Virus record (IMG/VR): IMGVR_UViG_3300031707_000062
Coordinates: 1 to 39,040 of that record
DNA: 39,040 bases
Direction: 5' to 3' (one strand)
Source: a virus
In this document: piece after piece, positions 21,572-30,210 of the stretch
Numbering within the stretch: the first letter of the stretch is position 1
Layout of the letters: each line of letters starts with the position of its first letter
Made by a program: the position numbers and the translations under genes
Notes under the pieces: model-generated
Seen by the model: only the letters and a program-made list of their open reading frames with translations
What the model was told of the DNA's origin: nothing
Database searches by the model: none

Positions 21572-22669
21572 ATGTCAACAAATTGGTTCGGTACAATTTT
21601 AACAAACATTCTTAATAAGGCGGGAGTTCAATCCCATCCGGGCGCGTGGGGTACTCCGGATATAGGACTTACAGAATTACTTCAAGGTTCCAATGCTCCT
21701 AGAAACATGCAGGGCGGTTCCACATTGAGAAACGTAACTACTCAAGAATACCTTCCGTCAAATTTCAGGACCGCAGAACAGATTAAGGCTGCTTCTGGGG
21801 GGCAAGTTCTTGGTTCTACAACGACTGGCGGCGGTGGTGGTGGTGGAAATCTTGATTTAGGCTCACCCACGACAACCCCGGTCGATGCCAGCAATGCAGA
21901 TGCGTCGTTGGCGGCATGGCAGGCCGCGCGCCAAAGAATCTTGGACCAAGGACCTCTTTTGGACCAATCTTTTGTTCAAGGAAAAACTGATATTCAAGAC
22001 TCTATAGATTCAGCAAACAGGTCTGCCGCAACCCAAACAGATATAAATAACAGTGCCTATGGTGATTTGCTTAGAGGCAACCTTCAAACCTATCAGGACA
22101 CAAACAGATCAAGGCAGGGAATCTTTTCCAATTTGGGTACGCTTGATAGTTCTGCATTCCAAGAACAGCAATTTAGGGGAGATCAAACTTTTGGACAGAA
22201 TAAATCCAGTATTGAACAAGACCAAGTTCGCACAAATACTGGGATTCAAAATACTTTAACAGATTTTACAAATAAGGCTAAGTCTGGATTGGCGTATCTT
22301 GCTATTCAATATCAGGCCGGTAAAAACGCTCTTTCTTCAGCTCTTGCGCAGGGAGATATTGCTGGTGCTCAGGATGTTAGTGCGGCCTTGGCCGATATTA
22401 GACAGAAAGCAGCAGATATTAACAATGTAATTATTACTTTCCAAAATCAGGCCAATCTTTACAAGACATTGGGCTACAATGTAACTACAACCGTTCCAAC
22501 TTATAATGCCACCGGAATTACGCCCGGACTTACAAATAGCTTTGGGGATCAACTTAAAAATATCCAAAATATGACCCCGAGTGCTACAACTGGAATTCAG
22601 GGTCAGGGCTACATTTTAGACGCGCAAGGAAATAAAAGAGATCCTCTGACCGGGCAAATAATCGCTTAA
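21572..22669 (+). CDS. Internal virion (ejection-type) protein
   Basis: A 365-residue protein. A Gly-rich linker (TTTGGGGGGGNLDLG) separates an N-terminal piece from a long Gln/Asn/Ala-rich helical region (AAWQAARQRILDQGPLLDQ, then EQQFRGDQTFGQNKSSIEQD and NIQQALADIRQKAADIN-like heptads). Such low-hydrophobicity, glutamine-rich helical proteins between head and tail genes of short-tailed phages are typically ejected with the DNA. The assignment is by composition and position. No SD is evident and no clear late promoter was found directly before it. Confidence 0.6.
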   Translation: MSTNWFGTILTNILNKAGVQSHPGAWGTPDIGLTELLQGSNAPRNMQGGSTLRNVTTQEYLPSNFRTAEQIKAASGGQVLGSTTTGGGGGGGNLDLGSPTTTPVDASNADASLAAWQAARQRILDQGPLLDQSFVQGKTDIQDSIDSANRSAATQTDINNSAYGDLLRGNLQTYQDTNRSRQGIFSNLGTLDSSAFQEQQFRGDQTFGQNKSSIEQDQVRTNTGIQNTLTDFTNKAKSGLAYLAIQYQAGKNALSSALAQGDIAGAQDVSAALADIRQKAADINNVIITFQNQANLYKTLGYNVTTTVPTYNATGITPGLTNSFGDQLKNIQNMTPSATTGIQGQGYILDAQGNKRDPLTGQIIA

Positions 22670-22680
22670 TTCATCTGCTC

Positions 22681-22711
22681 ACTTATAAGTTCCTCTTAAC
22701 TATTCCACAAT
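22681..22711 (+). promoter_or_regulatory. Late promoter for the polyvalent protein gene
   Basis: The perfect palindrome ACTTATAAGT (22681-22690) contains the octamer; 17 bp after it is CACAAT (22706-22711), then six bases to the ATG at 22718. No SD is present, so a leaderless mRNA is implied. Confidence 0.75.
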
Positions 22712-22717
22712 TGGGAT

Positions 22718-25700
22718 ATGGACCTCGGAACCAAAATTCGTAATTTTCTTACGCAAGCGGGTCGAACTGTTTCTTCTGTCGGACAATCTATAGGAAAAGC
22801 AGCTGCCCCCTTATTCGCTCCGCGTGCTCCACAACCGGTTAGCACTCCTGCCCCAGGATTCGGGCAAACGTTAGCCAGCCGGATTAGCAACTACTTTAAT
22901 CCCACCTCCAATCGCGGGCAAAATTTCTGGTCCACACCTTTTATTCAAAAATTGGGCCAAGTCCAATCTTTCATAGAAAGCCCGAAGCAATTAATTATAA
23001 TTCCGGAAATCAAGCCTCCCGAAAATGCGCCTTTTCTTTCTAAAGCCGGGGCATTTTTGGGAAACATACCCATAGGAATAACCAACACAATCAGCCAGGG
23101 AGTTACGGCTCCAATAATGGATATTGGACAGGCGATAGGTAGACCGTTAAGCGGAAGGCAATATGACTATAATGAATTCAAAAACATAGGCAGATTGGGA
23201 CTTCAATTTGGAGGACTGCTCAATAAACAAGCAGCAGAAACACAAGGAACCAAATATGGATTTAAACAAGTTGCCGGAAATGTTGCCGAAACTGCAATGC
23301 CTATAGTTACTGCGGCCACATTGAAAGCTTCCCCACAGATAGCGGGAGATGTTGTTCAAAAGGCAATGAAAGAAACTTTTCTTCAAGCCATTAAGAGTGG
23401 AGCAATGAGTGGAGTAAAGTATGGCGGGGGATTTGGTCTTTTGTCTGGCCTCACAACAGGCAGGGATATTCAAAATGATAATGAGTATCTTGCCAATCTT
23501 GGTATAAATACTGGCGCTGGTGCATTGTTTGGTGCCGGATTGGGAGCAGTCACGGCCGGAGCAGGATACGGATTTGGGGCAATTAAGAATTTCCTAACAA
23601 ATGCCCTAGTAAAGAAACATCCCGAAATGTCGTCTACCACAGCAGGAACTTGGATAGATGGGTTCTTTAGACACGAAGATGGGCGATTTGCAAGCTTCGT
23701 ACAAGGGAAAACGAAAATTGAGAATAAAGTTAGAACAAGATTGGGAATGAAATCCAACGAGCCAGTTTATTACGGAGACTTGAGAGAGTCATTGGGACTT
23801 CCCAGAAATGGAGATTATGAAATTCCACAAATTAAACTAGGACTTTCAACTAGAGCTCTAACCAAAGCCGAGCATGAAGCAAGCCTAAAATTGAACAATT
23901 TAAAAACTCCTTTTGATGCGAATTCATATATTCAGGAAATGACTACAAATCAGAAAACCGCAAAAATAGCCGGCAATCCGGAATTAACTCTCAAGGGAAA
24001 GGTGGGCGCATTTATGAGCGATTTTAAGCAAAAATTTGTTGACACAAACGCTCCAATTGAAGATGCACTTTCGTATGCCGAAAAACAAGGAAATTATAAG
24101 GTTTTGCCGACACAAGACGTTAGGCTTCAAATTGATAGGGTTTTAAGAAGCAAGCAAATTGCCGGACAATTTATTAAAGATAACGGACTTTACGACACAA
24201 TTAAAAGCGCTCCGGACATTAACGCTTTGGATCAATACTTAATTGCCAAACATGCCGTCGAGAATGAAGCGGCGGGGTTTGCCACAGGGCGCAATTTGGC
24301 AAAAGATAAACAATTAGTAACCGAATTGGCGCCGACCTATGAGCCTCTGGCGCAAACGGTTAATGGATATAGTAGAAAGCTACTTCAGTATGCGGTTGAT
24401 AACGGACTGGTATCTCAAGCCGTCGCGGACAATCTCGTAAAGAAATACCCGAATTACGTGCCTCTTCAAAGGGTATTTAGCGAACTAGAAGGCAATCAGA
24501 ACATTATTGGAGGAAGAAAGGGAGTAGCCTCGTTATCGAAACAGGGGGCGGTAGTTGCCTTGAAAGGTTCCGAACGCGAAATTGCAAATCCGACAGAATC
24601 TCTTCTTGTTAAAACCATGGACATTATGAACCAAGGAGAAAGGAATGTCGCAGCAAAACAACTTGCTTCGTATAGAAATTTGCCCGGATTTCAAGGATTA
24701 ATTCGGGAATTGGGACCAAAAGAATCGGCGCCACACACATTCTCCTACTTGGATAATGGTGTCAAAAAGACATTTGAAACTACCCCGGAGCTTGAAGCCG
24801 CGGCAAAATCTCTTACTCCCCCAGATTTTGGACTTTTAGCCAAGATATTCTCGATTCCGACTAGAGTTCTTCAGATGGGTGCAACAGCCTTAAACATTCC
24901 TTTTACGCTTACGAACTTGGCGAAAGACCAAATGAGTGCCTTTATAAATACAAATCAGGTCGCCAAAACCTCGCTTATTAATCCGGTTAATTTTGTGAGA
25001 GCTCTTTATGAGGCAGTTGGACACGGGAAGCTTTATCAGGAAACAATCAGAAACGCAGGAATGGGAACCTCTTTCGATATAGCAAGAAGCGCTCCGGAGA
25101 CAACAATTGCGAGTATAAGGTCAAATCGCAATGTTGGTTTAAAGATTGCATATTTAGTCAAGAATCCGGAACAGCTTTTAAGGGCAGTTGAAAACGTAGT
25201 CGGACGAACAGAAGAATTGACGCGTATTCAGCAATATAAAGGAACTTATGATGCTTTACTAGCTAAAGGTCGAACTCCGGAAGACGCAACACTTCTTGCT
25301 TCACAAGCAGCTAGGGAAAATACCGCCAACTTTGCCAGAAGCGGACAATTCGGAAAAGTTTTAAATAAGGTCATTCCCTTCTTTAATGCCGGAATTCAGG
25401 GAGCAAGGCAACTTGACCGAAGTTTCCAAAATAACCCCGCCGGAACTGCATTAAAAATGGCTATCGGAGTTTTCTTGCCAACGGCAGCCGTGACCGCATG
25501 GAATCTGTCAGATCCGGCAAGAAAAACGGTCTATGAGGATATTTCTGAATTCGAAAAACAGAACAATATCGTTATTGTTCCTCCCAATCCGACGAAAGAT
25601 GCCAGAGGACAATGGAATGTAATAAAAATTCCTGTCTCTCAAGAAGTCGCGCCCCTACTTAGTCTTGTCAGAAGGCCAATTGAAGCTTCTGCCGGTCTTG

Positions 25701-27007
25701 ATCCTGTCAGGTTTGGTGAAGTGGCGACAAGTTTAATTAATGCTACGACAAGCCAGGACGTATCAAGTTTGTCTAAAATAGAATCTACTTTTGTACCTCA
25801 GGCACTTAAACCTGGCCTCGAGACGATTACAAATAAAAACTTATTTACCGGAAAGGAAATAGTTCCTTCGGAAATGAGAAATCTCCCTCCGGAAGAACAA
25901 AAACAAAGCTATACTTCCCAGCTCGCTATTGATATTGGAAAAAGACTAAATACCTCTCCCCTTTTGGTTGAGAACTTTATTAAGACTTCCGCCGCCGGTG
26001 TAGGATCTCAACTAATTAATGCCTATGATGTAGCCGTCGGAAAAGGAGATAAGGCGGGTGGAGAAAACATTTTACAGGCCGTTCAGCGAAGATTTGGCAA
26101 GGCACAGGGCGGAGAAATTGTGGCAAAAGCAAATAAACTGGCCTCGAAAGGAATGGATAAACAGTCGACTATTGGTTACGACTATCTACACAAAGGAAAG
26201 ACTTACGATGAAAACGGACTCCCGGCACAAAGCGGGTCTTTACAAGACAGTATGACAAATGCTTCAGTAAGATTATCTAGCCCCGAAATATTGGCAAAGG
26301 AGGCGGCAATGGCCAGAGCTCAGGCAAGGACGAACGGAACGCCCATTAATCCACTTTACAATTTACCTGTCGACCAACAATTAACCGTTTTAAGAATAAC
26401 TTCTCTCCCCGTTAAAGACCCTGAGAAAAAGACTCTAACAAACGCAAATATTACGTGGCTTAAGCCTTATTGGGACCAACAGTCTCAATATATCAGCCAA
26501 ATGCAGGCTGCGGGAATTTTCAAGCCAAACACTCCGGTCGCTGGAGAACTTCAAAGACCGGTAGCAAGTCTCGAAATTCAGCAGGCCATGGACAGTAAAC
26601 AATGGAATTATCCCGGTGTCCAAGCATATCTTGATGCCTACACACTTTGGGCAAATCAGGAGCGGGCGAAACTTGGCCTGGGTCCGGCAAGTGGAGCCGG
26701 CGGAGGATCAAGTGGACCATTTAAACCTTACATGAATTTGGGATTTGGTCTAAAAGCTAATGCAAAAGGAAAATTGGCAAGTCCGGTGGGAAACTTTAAA
26801 AAGGCAATGGCGAAGCTCGGGAAACCCGCAAAAGTTCCAAAGCTGGCGAAGTTAAAATTGGCCGGATTACAACTTAAGATTCCTAAGGTCCCAAAGACTC
26901 TCTCGTACAAAATGCCCAAAGTAAAGAAAGGGATTTCAGCCAAAAAGGGACTTAAATTATCTCTTTTGAAACAAACCCCAATTTATAGGTCTCGATTAAT
27001 GGCGTAA
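22718..27007 (+). CDS. Large polyvalent virion protein with LPD38-like domain
   Basis: The largest gene: 1429 residues. The N-terminal 300 residues are Gly/Ala/Pro-rich with several amphipathic or weakly hydrophobic segments (GALFGAGLGAVTAGAGYGFGA). A region near residues 700-930, from IFSIPTRVLQMGATALNIPF through NLAKDQMSAF to LKMAIGVFLPTAAVTAWNL, is the pattern I associate with large polyvalent protein-associated domain 38. These giant proteins are packaged in virions and delivered with DNA. The last 110 residues are Lys/Pro/Leu repeats (KVPKLAKLKLAGLQLKIPK), probably a DNA- or membrane-binding tail. No catalytic motif is evident to me. Confidence 0.72.
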   Translation: MDLGTKIRNFLTQAGRTVSSVGQSIGKAAAPLFAPRAPQPVSTPAPGFGQTLASRISNYFNPTSNRGQNFWSTPFIQKLGQVQSFIESPKQLIIIPEIKPPENAPFLSKAGAFLGNIPIGITNTISQGVTAPIMDIGQAIGRPLSGRQYDYNEFKNIGRLGLQFGGLLNKQAAETQGTKYGFKQVAGNVAETAMPIVTAATLKASPQIAGDVVQKAMKETFLQAIKSGAMSGVKYGGGFGLLSGLTTGRDIQNDNEYLANLGINTGAGALFGAGLGAVTAGAGYGFGAIKNFLTNALVKKHPEMSSTTAGTWIDGFFRHEDGRFASFVQGKTKIENKVRTRLGMKSNEPVYYGDLRESLGLPRNGDYEIPQIKLGLSTRALTKAEHEASLKLNNLKTPFDANSYIQEMTTNQKTAKIAGNPELTLKGKVGAFMSDFKQKFVDTNAPIEDALSYAEKQGNYKVLPTQDVRLQIDRVLRSKQIAGQFIKDNGLYDTIKSAPDINALDQYLIAKHAVENEAAGFATGRNLAKDKQLVTELAPTYEPLAQTVNGYSRKLLQYAVDNGLVSQAVADNLVKKYPNYVPLQRVFSELEGNQNIIGGRKGVASLSKQGAVVALKGSEREIANPTESLLVKTMDIMNQGERNVAAKQLASYRNLPGFQGLIRELGPKESAPHTFSYLDNGVKKTFETTPELEAAAKSLTPPDFGLLAKIFSIPTRVLQMGATALNIPFTLTNLAKDQMSAFINTNQVAKTSLINPVNFVRALYEAVGHGKLYQETIRNAGMGTSFDIARSAPETTIASIRSNRNVGLKIAYLVKNPEQLLRAVENVVGRTEELTRIQQYKGTYDALLAKGRTPEDATLLASQAARENTANFARSGQFGKVLNKVIPFFNAGIQGARQLDRSFQNNPAGTALKMAIGVFLPTAAVTAWNLSDPARKTVYEDISEFEKQNNIVIVPPNPTKDARGQWNVIKIPVSQEVAPLLSLVRRPIEASAGLDPVRFGEVATSLINATTSQDVSSLSKIESTFVPQALKPGLETITNKNLFTGKEIVPSEMRNLPPEEQKQSYTSQLAIDIGKRLNTSPLLVENFIKTSAAGVGSQLINAYDVAVGKGDKAGGENILQAVQRRFGKAQGGEIVAKANKLASKGMDKQSTIGYDYLHKGKTYDENGLPAQSGSLQDSMTNASVRLSSPEILAKEAAMARAQARTNGTPINPLYNLPVDQQLTVLRITSLPVKDPEKKTLTNANITWLKPYWDQQSQYISQMQAAGIFKPNTPVAGELQRPVASLEIQQAMDSKQWNYPGVQAYLDAYTLWANQERAKLGLGPASGAGGGSSGPFKPYMNLGFGLKANAKGKLASPVGNFKKAMAKLGKPAKVPKLAKLKLAGLQLKIPKVPKTLSYKMPKVKKGISAKKGLKLSLLKQTPIYRSRLMA

Positions 27008-27010
27008 CTA

Positions 27011-27041
27011 ACTTATAAGTAGTCTCGTCTTCTTCCATAAT
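27011..27041 (+). promoter_or_regulatory. Late promoter for adaptor gene
   Basis: ACTTATAAGT (27011-27020, perfect palindrome) with the octamer 17 bp before CATAAT (27036-27041); seven bases then lead to the ATG at 27049. This is a one-base variation of the otherwise constant spacing to the start codon, while the spacing between boxes stays fixed. Confidence 0.76.
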
Positions 27042-27048
27042 TTAAAAA

Positions 27049-27714
27049 ATGGCCAATTTGCTTGTTTCCGATATTCAGACAATGCTGGCGATTCGCTTGG
27101 GAGAGTCCGCCGCTCCTGGGGACACGACCACAAAAGCGCAGAGGCTTAATTGGATAAATCGTGCCTATATGGATATTGCCAGAAAAAGGAACTGGTGGTG
27201 GCTGGAAACTACGGATACTTCGAATACAAATACGGGCTCGACTACTGGTTACTCCGAACCCGCGGATTGTAAAAAGATAATTGAGCTTCAAATAAGTGAC
27301 GTTTATTACGACGAGATTCCTTACGTAGACAACCGGATCTATAAAAACACTCTGGGTGTGGTTAGCCTACCAACCCTTAGAAGGTCGTACAAGTTTTACA
27401 GGTATGGAGGCAAATATTATCTTATTCCAACTGACGGGAACGATGCGGCAATTCACTATATAAAATATTACAAAAGAATAACCAATTTGACCAACGACGG
27501 GGATATATTTTTGATTCCGGAAGAATACGGAGAAGTGATTGCAGCTTACGCAGAAGCGCGCTATTGGATGAGCATTACCCAACAGGCCAAGGCTTCGGCT
27601 CCTTTCCAAGAATATAACCAGATAGTTGTGGACATGATGCGGGAACATGGGCGTCGGAGTTCTGGTTCCGCAGGCTTTGCGGTCAGGGAGCCTGAGGATT
27701 CGTTTGGTAGATAA
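27049..27714 (+). CDS. Head-tail adaptor protein
   Basis: A 221-residue protein placed before the tail hub gene. AQRLNWINRAYMDIARKRNW is the signature N-terminal helix of podovirus adaptor/gatekeeper proteins; then YYDEIPYVDNRIYKN, a strand-rich centre (YYLIPTDGNDAAIHYIKYYK) and IPEEYGEVIAAYAEARYWM followed by a helix. These features match the tail-tubular-A/gp6-like adaptor group that joins portal to tail. The start falls in a leaderless position behind a late promoter. Confidence 0.72.
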   Translation: MANLLVSDIQTMLAIRLGESAAPGDTTTKAQRLNWINRAYMDIARKRNWWWLETTDTSNTNTGSTTGYSEPADCKKIIELQISDVYYDEIPYVDNRIYKNTLGVVSLPTLRRSYKFYRYGGKYYLIPTDGNDAAIHYIKYYKRITNLTNDGDIFLIPEEYGEVIAAYAEARYWMSITQQAKASAPFQEYNQIVVDMMREHGRRSSGSAGFAVREPEDSFGR

Positions 27715-27724
27715 ACAAAATGAA

Positions 27725-28240
27725 ATGGCAAAATTTAATAAAGGACATAAAATTTGGCTTGGCCGCAAACACACTCCCGAGTCTAGGCTAAAAATGAGTC
27801 GTGCGAAGAAGGGTAAAAAATTAACAACAGAACAGTTAAAAAATCATTCAAAAGGACTAATTGGAAAAGAAAGACCACCTCTTTCGTTAGAATGGCGTAA
27901 GAAAATAGGCATAAAGAGTAAGGGAAGAATTGCTGGAAATAAAAACCCTAATTGGAAAGGTGGAATTTATAAATATAACGACGCTCTTAGAAAGACCCTC
28001 GAATACAAACTTTGGCGAAAGGCTGTCTTTGAAAAAGATAACTATACGTGTCAGATATGTGGAAAGCCTAGTAATGGGGATATTGAGGCAGACCATATAA
28101 AACCTTTTTCTCTTTATCCAGAACTCCGATTTGCAATAAACAACGGCCGCACACTCTGTAAATCTTGCCACAAAAAGTATGGATGGAATTATTTTCGGGA
28201 AATGAATCCAAAAGGAAAGGAGATATATGCCAACAATTAA
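27725..28240 (+). CDS. HNH homing endonuclease with NUMOD3-like repeats
   Basis: A 171-residue protein from ATG 27725; earlier in-frame starts lie inside the adaptor gene. The N-terminal part has three NUMOD3-like DNA-binding segments (LGRKHTPESRLKMSRAKKGK and two relatives). The C-terminal HNH zinc-ribbon nuclease has CQICGKPS, EADHIKPFS, NNGRTLCKSCHKKY. It overlaps the tail hub start by 14 bases and contributes that gene's SD. A free-standing mobile HNH gene inserted between adaptor and hub genes is the simplest reading. Confidence 0.9.
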   Translation: MAKFNKGHKIWLGRKHTPESRLKMSRAKKGKKLTTEQLKNHSKGLIGKERPPLSLEWRKKIGIKSKGRIAGNKNPNWKGGIYKYNDALRKTLEYKLWRKAVFEKDNYTCQICGKPSNGDIEADHIKPFSLYPELRFAINNGRTLCKSCHKKYGWNYFREMNPKGKEIYANN

Positions 28241-30170
28241 TGTTCCAGGTAAAGACGTAGCTGAACAGACAAAATACGTATACGGATTCCAACAGGGTCT
28301 CAATAAATTACAAGATGAGAGCTTAATATCGGATCATGAGTTGTCAGATGCTTTAAACAATATCATTGTTGTTGATGGTCTTCAAAAACGTCTTGGTAGC
28401 CTCAATTTTGGGTCTTCAAGTGGAAGTAGAATTTATGGCGCGGCTTCTTTTTATACATCAGCAGCGGCAAATAATCGCTGGATGCTTCGCGAAGGCGGAA
28501 CTTCGCTTATGTACTACACAACCCCCGGAAAGGTTCCTACGGCCATTTCAGGAGCCACAATGACGGCCGGAAAAAGAACAGAATTCGCAGAAGCCCGAGA
28601 CACAATGTATGTGGAAAATGGTACAGACCCCCTTACAAAAATCATTGTTTCAGGAGTTGTCCCGACAGCTGTTGTCTTTACGGCTTTATCCACCCCAACC
28701 AACTTGACGGTTACTCCTACAGGAACCGCCGGATCGACACATTATTCTTATAGGATTACTGCTTTTAGTGCCACGGGAGAAACCTTAGCCTGTACTTCTG
28801 TTCCAACTACAACCGGAAATGCCACTCTTACTGCTACCAATTACAATGCTCTTGCCTGGACCGCAGTCTCAAACGCAGTCGGATACAACATTTATGGGCG
28901 CAAAGCGACAACCGATAACGGCATTGGTGAAACAAAGATGGCGACGATTACGACAAATGCCTATAACGACACCGGAGTTGATACCCCTTCAACAATAATT
29001 ACTCCGCCTGAAGGAAACAGCTCCGGAGGACAGGTCGGAAGCATGGTTTTTTATGCTATGAGCCGTTTATTTGTCGCCGGAGATCCAGGAAATCCCTCAA
29101 GGCTTTATTATTCTGGAGTTGGAACTTCAATTGATGACTTTTCGACTGCTTATTCCGGAGGCTGGGTTGACGTTTCGAAAAACGATGGAGATTCAATTAC
29201 GGGAATTTTCTTCTTCCAAAATGCCTTTATTGTTTGGAAACACCATTCTATTTGGAAATTTACGTTCACTACGGCAGGACTTCCCCAGCTTGAATTAATT
29301 ACCAACGAAATCGGCTGCGAGTCTTTCCGCACAATCAGAATGGTTAATAACGACATCTGGTTTGTGGCCAACAAGGATGGTCGCGCCGTTGTGTTTTCTC
29401 TCGGAAATGTTCAGCAATATTTCAATGCTTTAAGAACTACGGAGCAATCTTTAAAGATTAGCGGAGGGTCCCTTCTCGATTCGACAAACTTGGCTTATCT
29501 GGCAAATTCCTGCGCATTTTATTTTAGAAATTTGTATCTTCTTGCGGTTCCCAATTCGGGCTCGACCACAAACAATCGGATTTATGCTTTTGACTCCCGT
29601 TTTAGTGCTTGGGCGGGATATTGGGAAGGCATGAATGTAAATTCATTCTTTACCTATACGGACGTCAACAATCAAACCGAACTTTATTACGCCGATGAAA
29701 CAAGTGGATATGTTGTGCAAATGTTTACCGGAACGAATGATAACGGGACCGCAATTCATTGGAGAATCCAGACAAAAAGCTTCATGCTTAATTATTTTGA
29801 CCAGTACAAAATATTCCGGAATCCCATTCTTTGGTTCAAAGATGTGGCAAACGGGACCATAACCGGATATTTCGTGCTTGATGGTCTTTTCTCTTCCGGA
29901 ACTTTCAATATCACAGCGCTTGTATCGGGAATTGGAGCAGGATTTGACAAAATGGGAACATTCAAAGCAGGAGATTCCTTGGGAGCTTCAACAACTTCAT
30001 TAAAAAGCGATCAACCGATGGAAATTATTACGACAAAACAAGGAAGGTCTCTCAAGATGGAGCTAGACGACACAAACGCCTCTTCATCTTTTAAATTCCT
30101 GGGGTTTTCCTTCCGATGGTTACTTCTGGCCGGGAAACCCCTGCCGAGTGAAAACAGGATACGGCTGTAA
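28227..30170 (+). CDS. Tail hub / nozzle protein (beta-propeller type)
   Basis: A 647-residue protein with SD GGAAAGGAGAT. The N-terminus (FQQGLNKLQDESLISDHELS DALN-type segment) resembles the start of podovirus tail tube/nozzle proteins. Residues about 155-260 look like a fibronectin-III insertion (TPTNLTVTPTGTAGSTHYSY, then NAVGYNIYGRKA). The rest has repeated short strands ending in W or F, with MSRLFVAGDPGNPSRLYYSG and NNRIYAFDSRFSAWAGYW, the blade pattern of propeller-type hubs. It forms the distal tail through which DNA exits; the family call is by pattern and synteny. Confidence 0.7.
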   Translation: MPTINVPGKDVAEQTKYVYGFQQGLNKLQDESLISDHELSDALNNIIVVDGLQKRLGSLNFGSSSGSRIYGAASFYTSAAANNRWMLREGGTSLMYYTTPGKVPTAISGATMTAGKRTEFAEARDTMYVENGTDPLTKIIVSGVVPTAVVFTALSTPTNLTVTPTGTAGSTHYSYRITAFSATGETLACTSVPTTTGNATLTATNYNALAWTAVSNAVGYNIYGRKATTDNGIGETKMATITTNAYNDTGVDTPSTIITPPEGNSSGGQVGSMVFYAMSRLFVAGDPGNPSRLYYSGVGTSIDDFSTAYSGGWVDVSKNDGDSITGIFFFQNAFIVWKHHSIWKFTFTTAGLPQLELITNEIGCESFRTIRMVNNDIWFVANKDGRAVVFSLGNVQQYFNALRTTEQSLKISGGSLLDSTNLAYLANSCAFYFRNLYLLAVPNSGSTTNNRIYAFDSRFSAWAGYWEGMNVNSFFTYTDVNNQTELYYADETSGYVVQMFTGTNDNGTAIHWRIQTKSFMLNYFDQYKIFRNPILWFKDVANGTITGYFVLDGLFSSGTFNITALVSGIGAGFDKMGTFKAGDSLGASTTSLKSDQPMEIITTKQGRSLKMELDDTNASSSFKFLGFSFRWLLLAGKPLPSENRIRL

Positions 30171-30173
30171 CTT

Positions 30174-30204
30174 ACTTATAAGTAAAGACTAATTCTGACA
30201 ACAT
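30174..30204 (+). promoter_or_regulatory. Late promoter for fibre genes
   Basis: ACTTATAAGT (30174-30183), 17 bp after the octamer CAACAT (30199-30204), six bases, then ATG at 30211. The octamer-to-ATG distance is 37 bases as in three other members. The -10 box is the weakest of the family. Confidence 0.66.
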
Positions 30205-30210
30205 TAAAAT

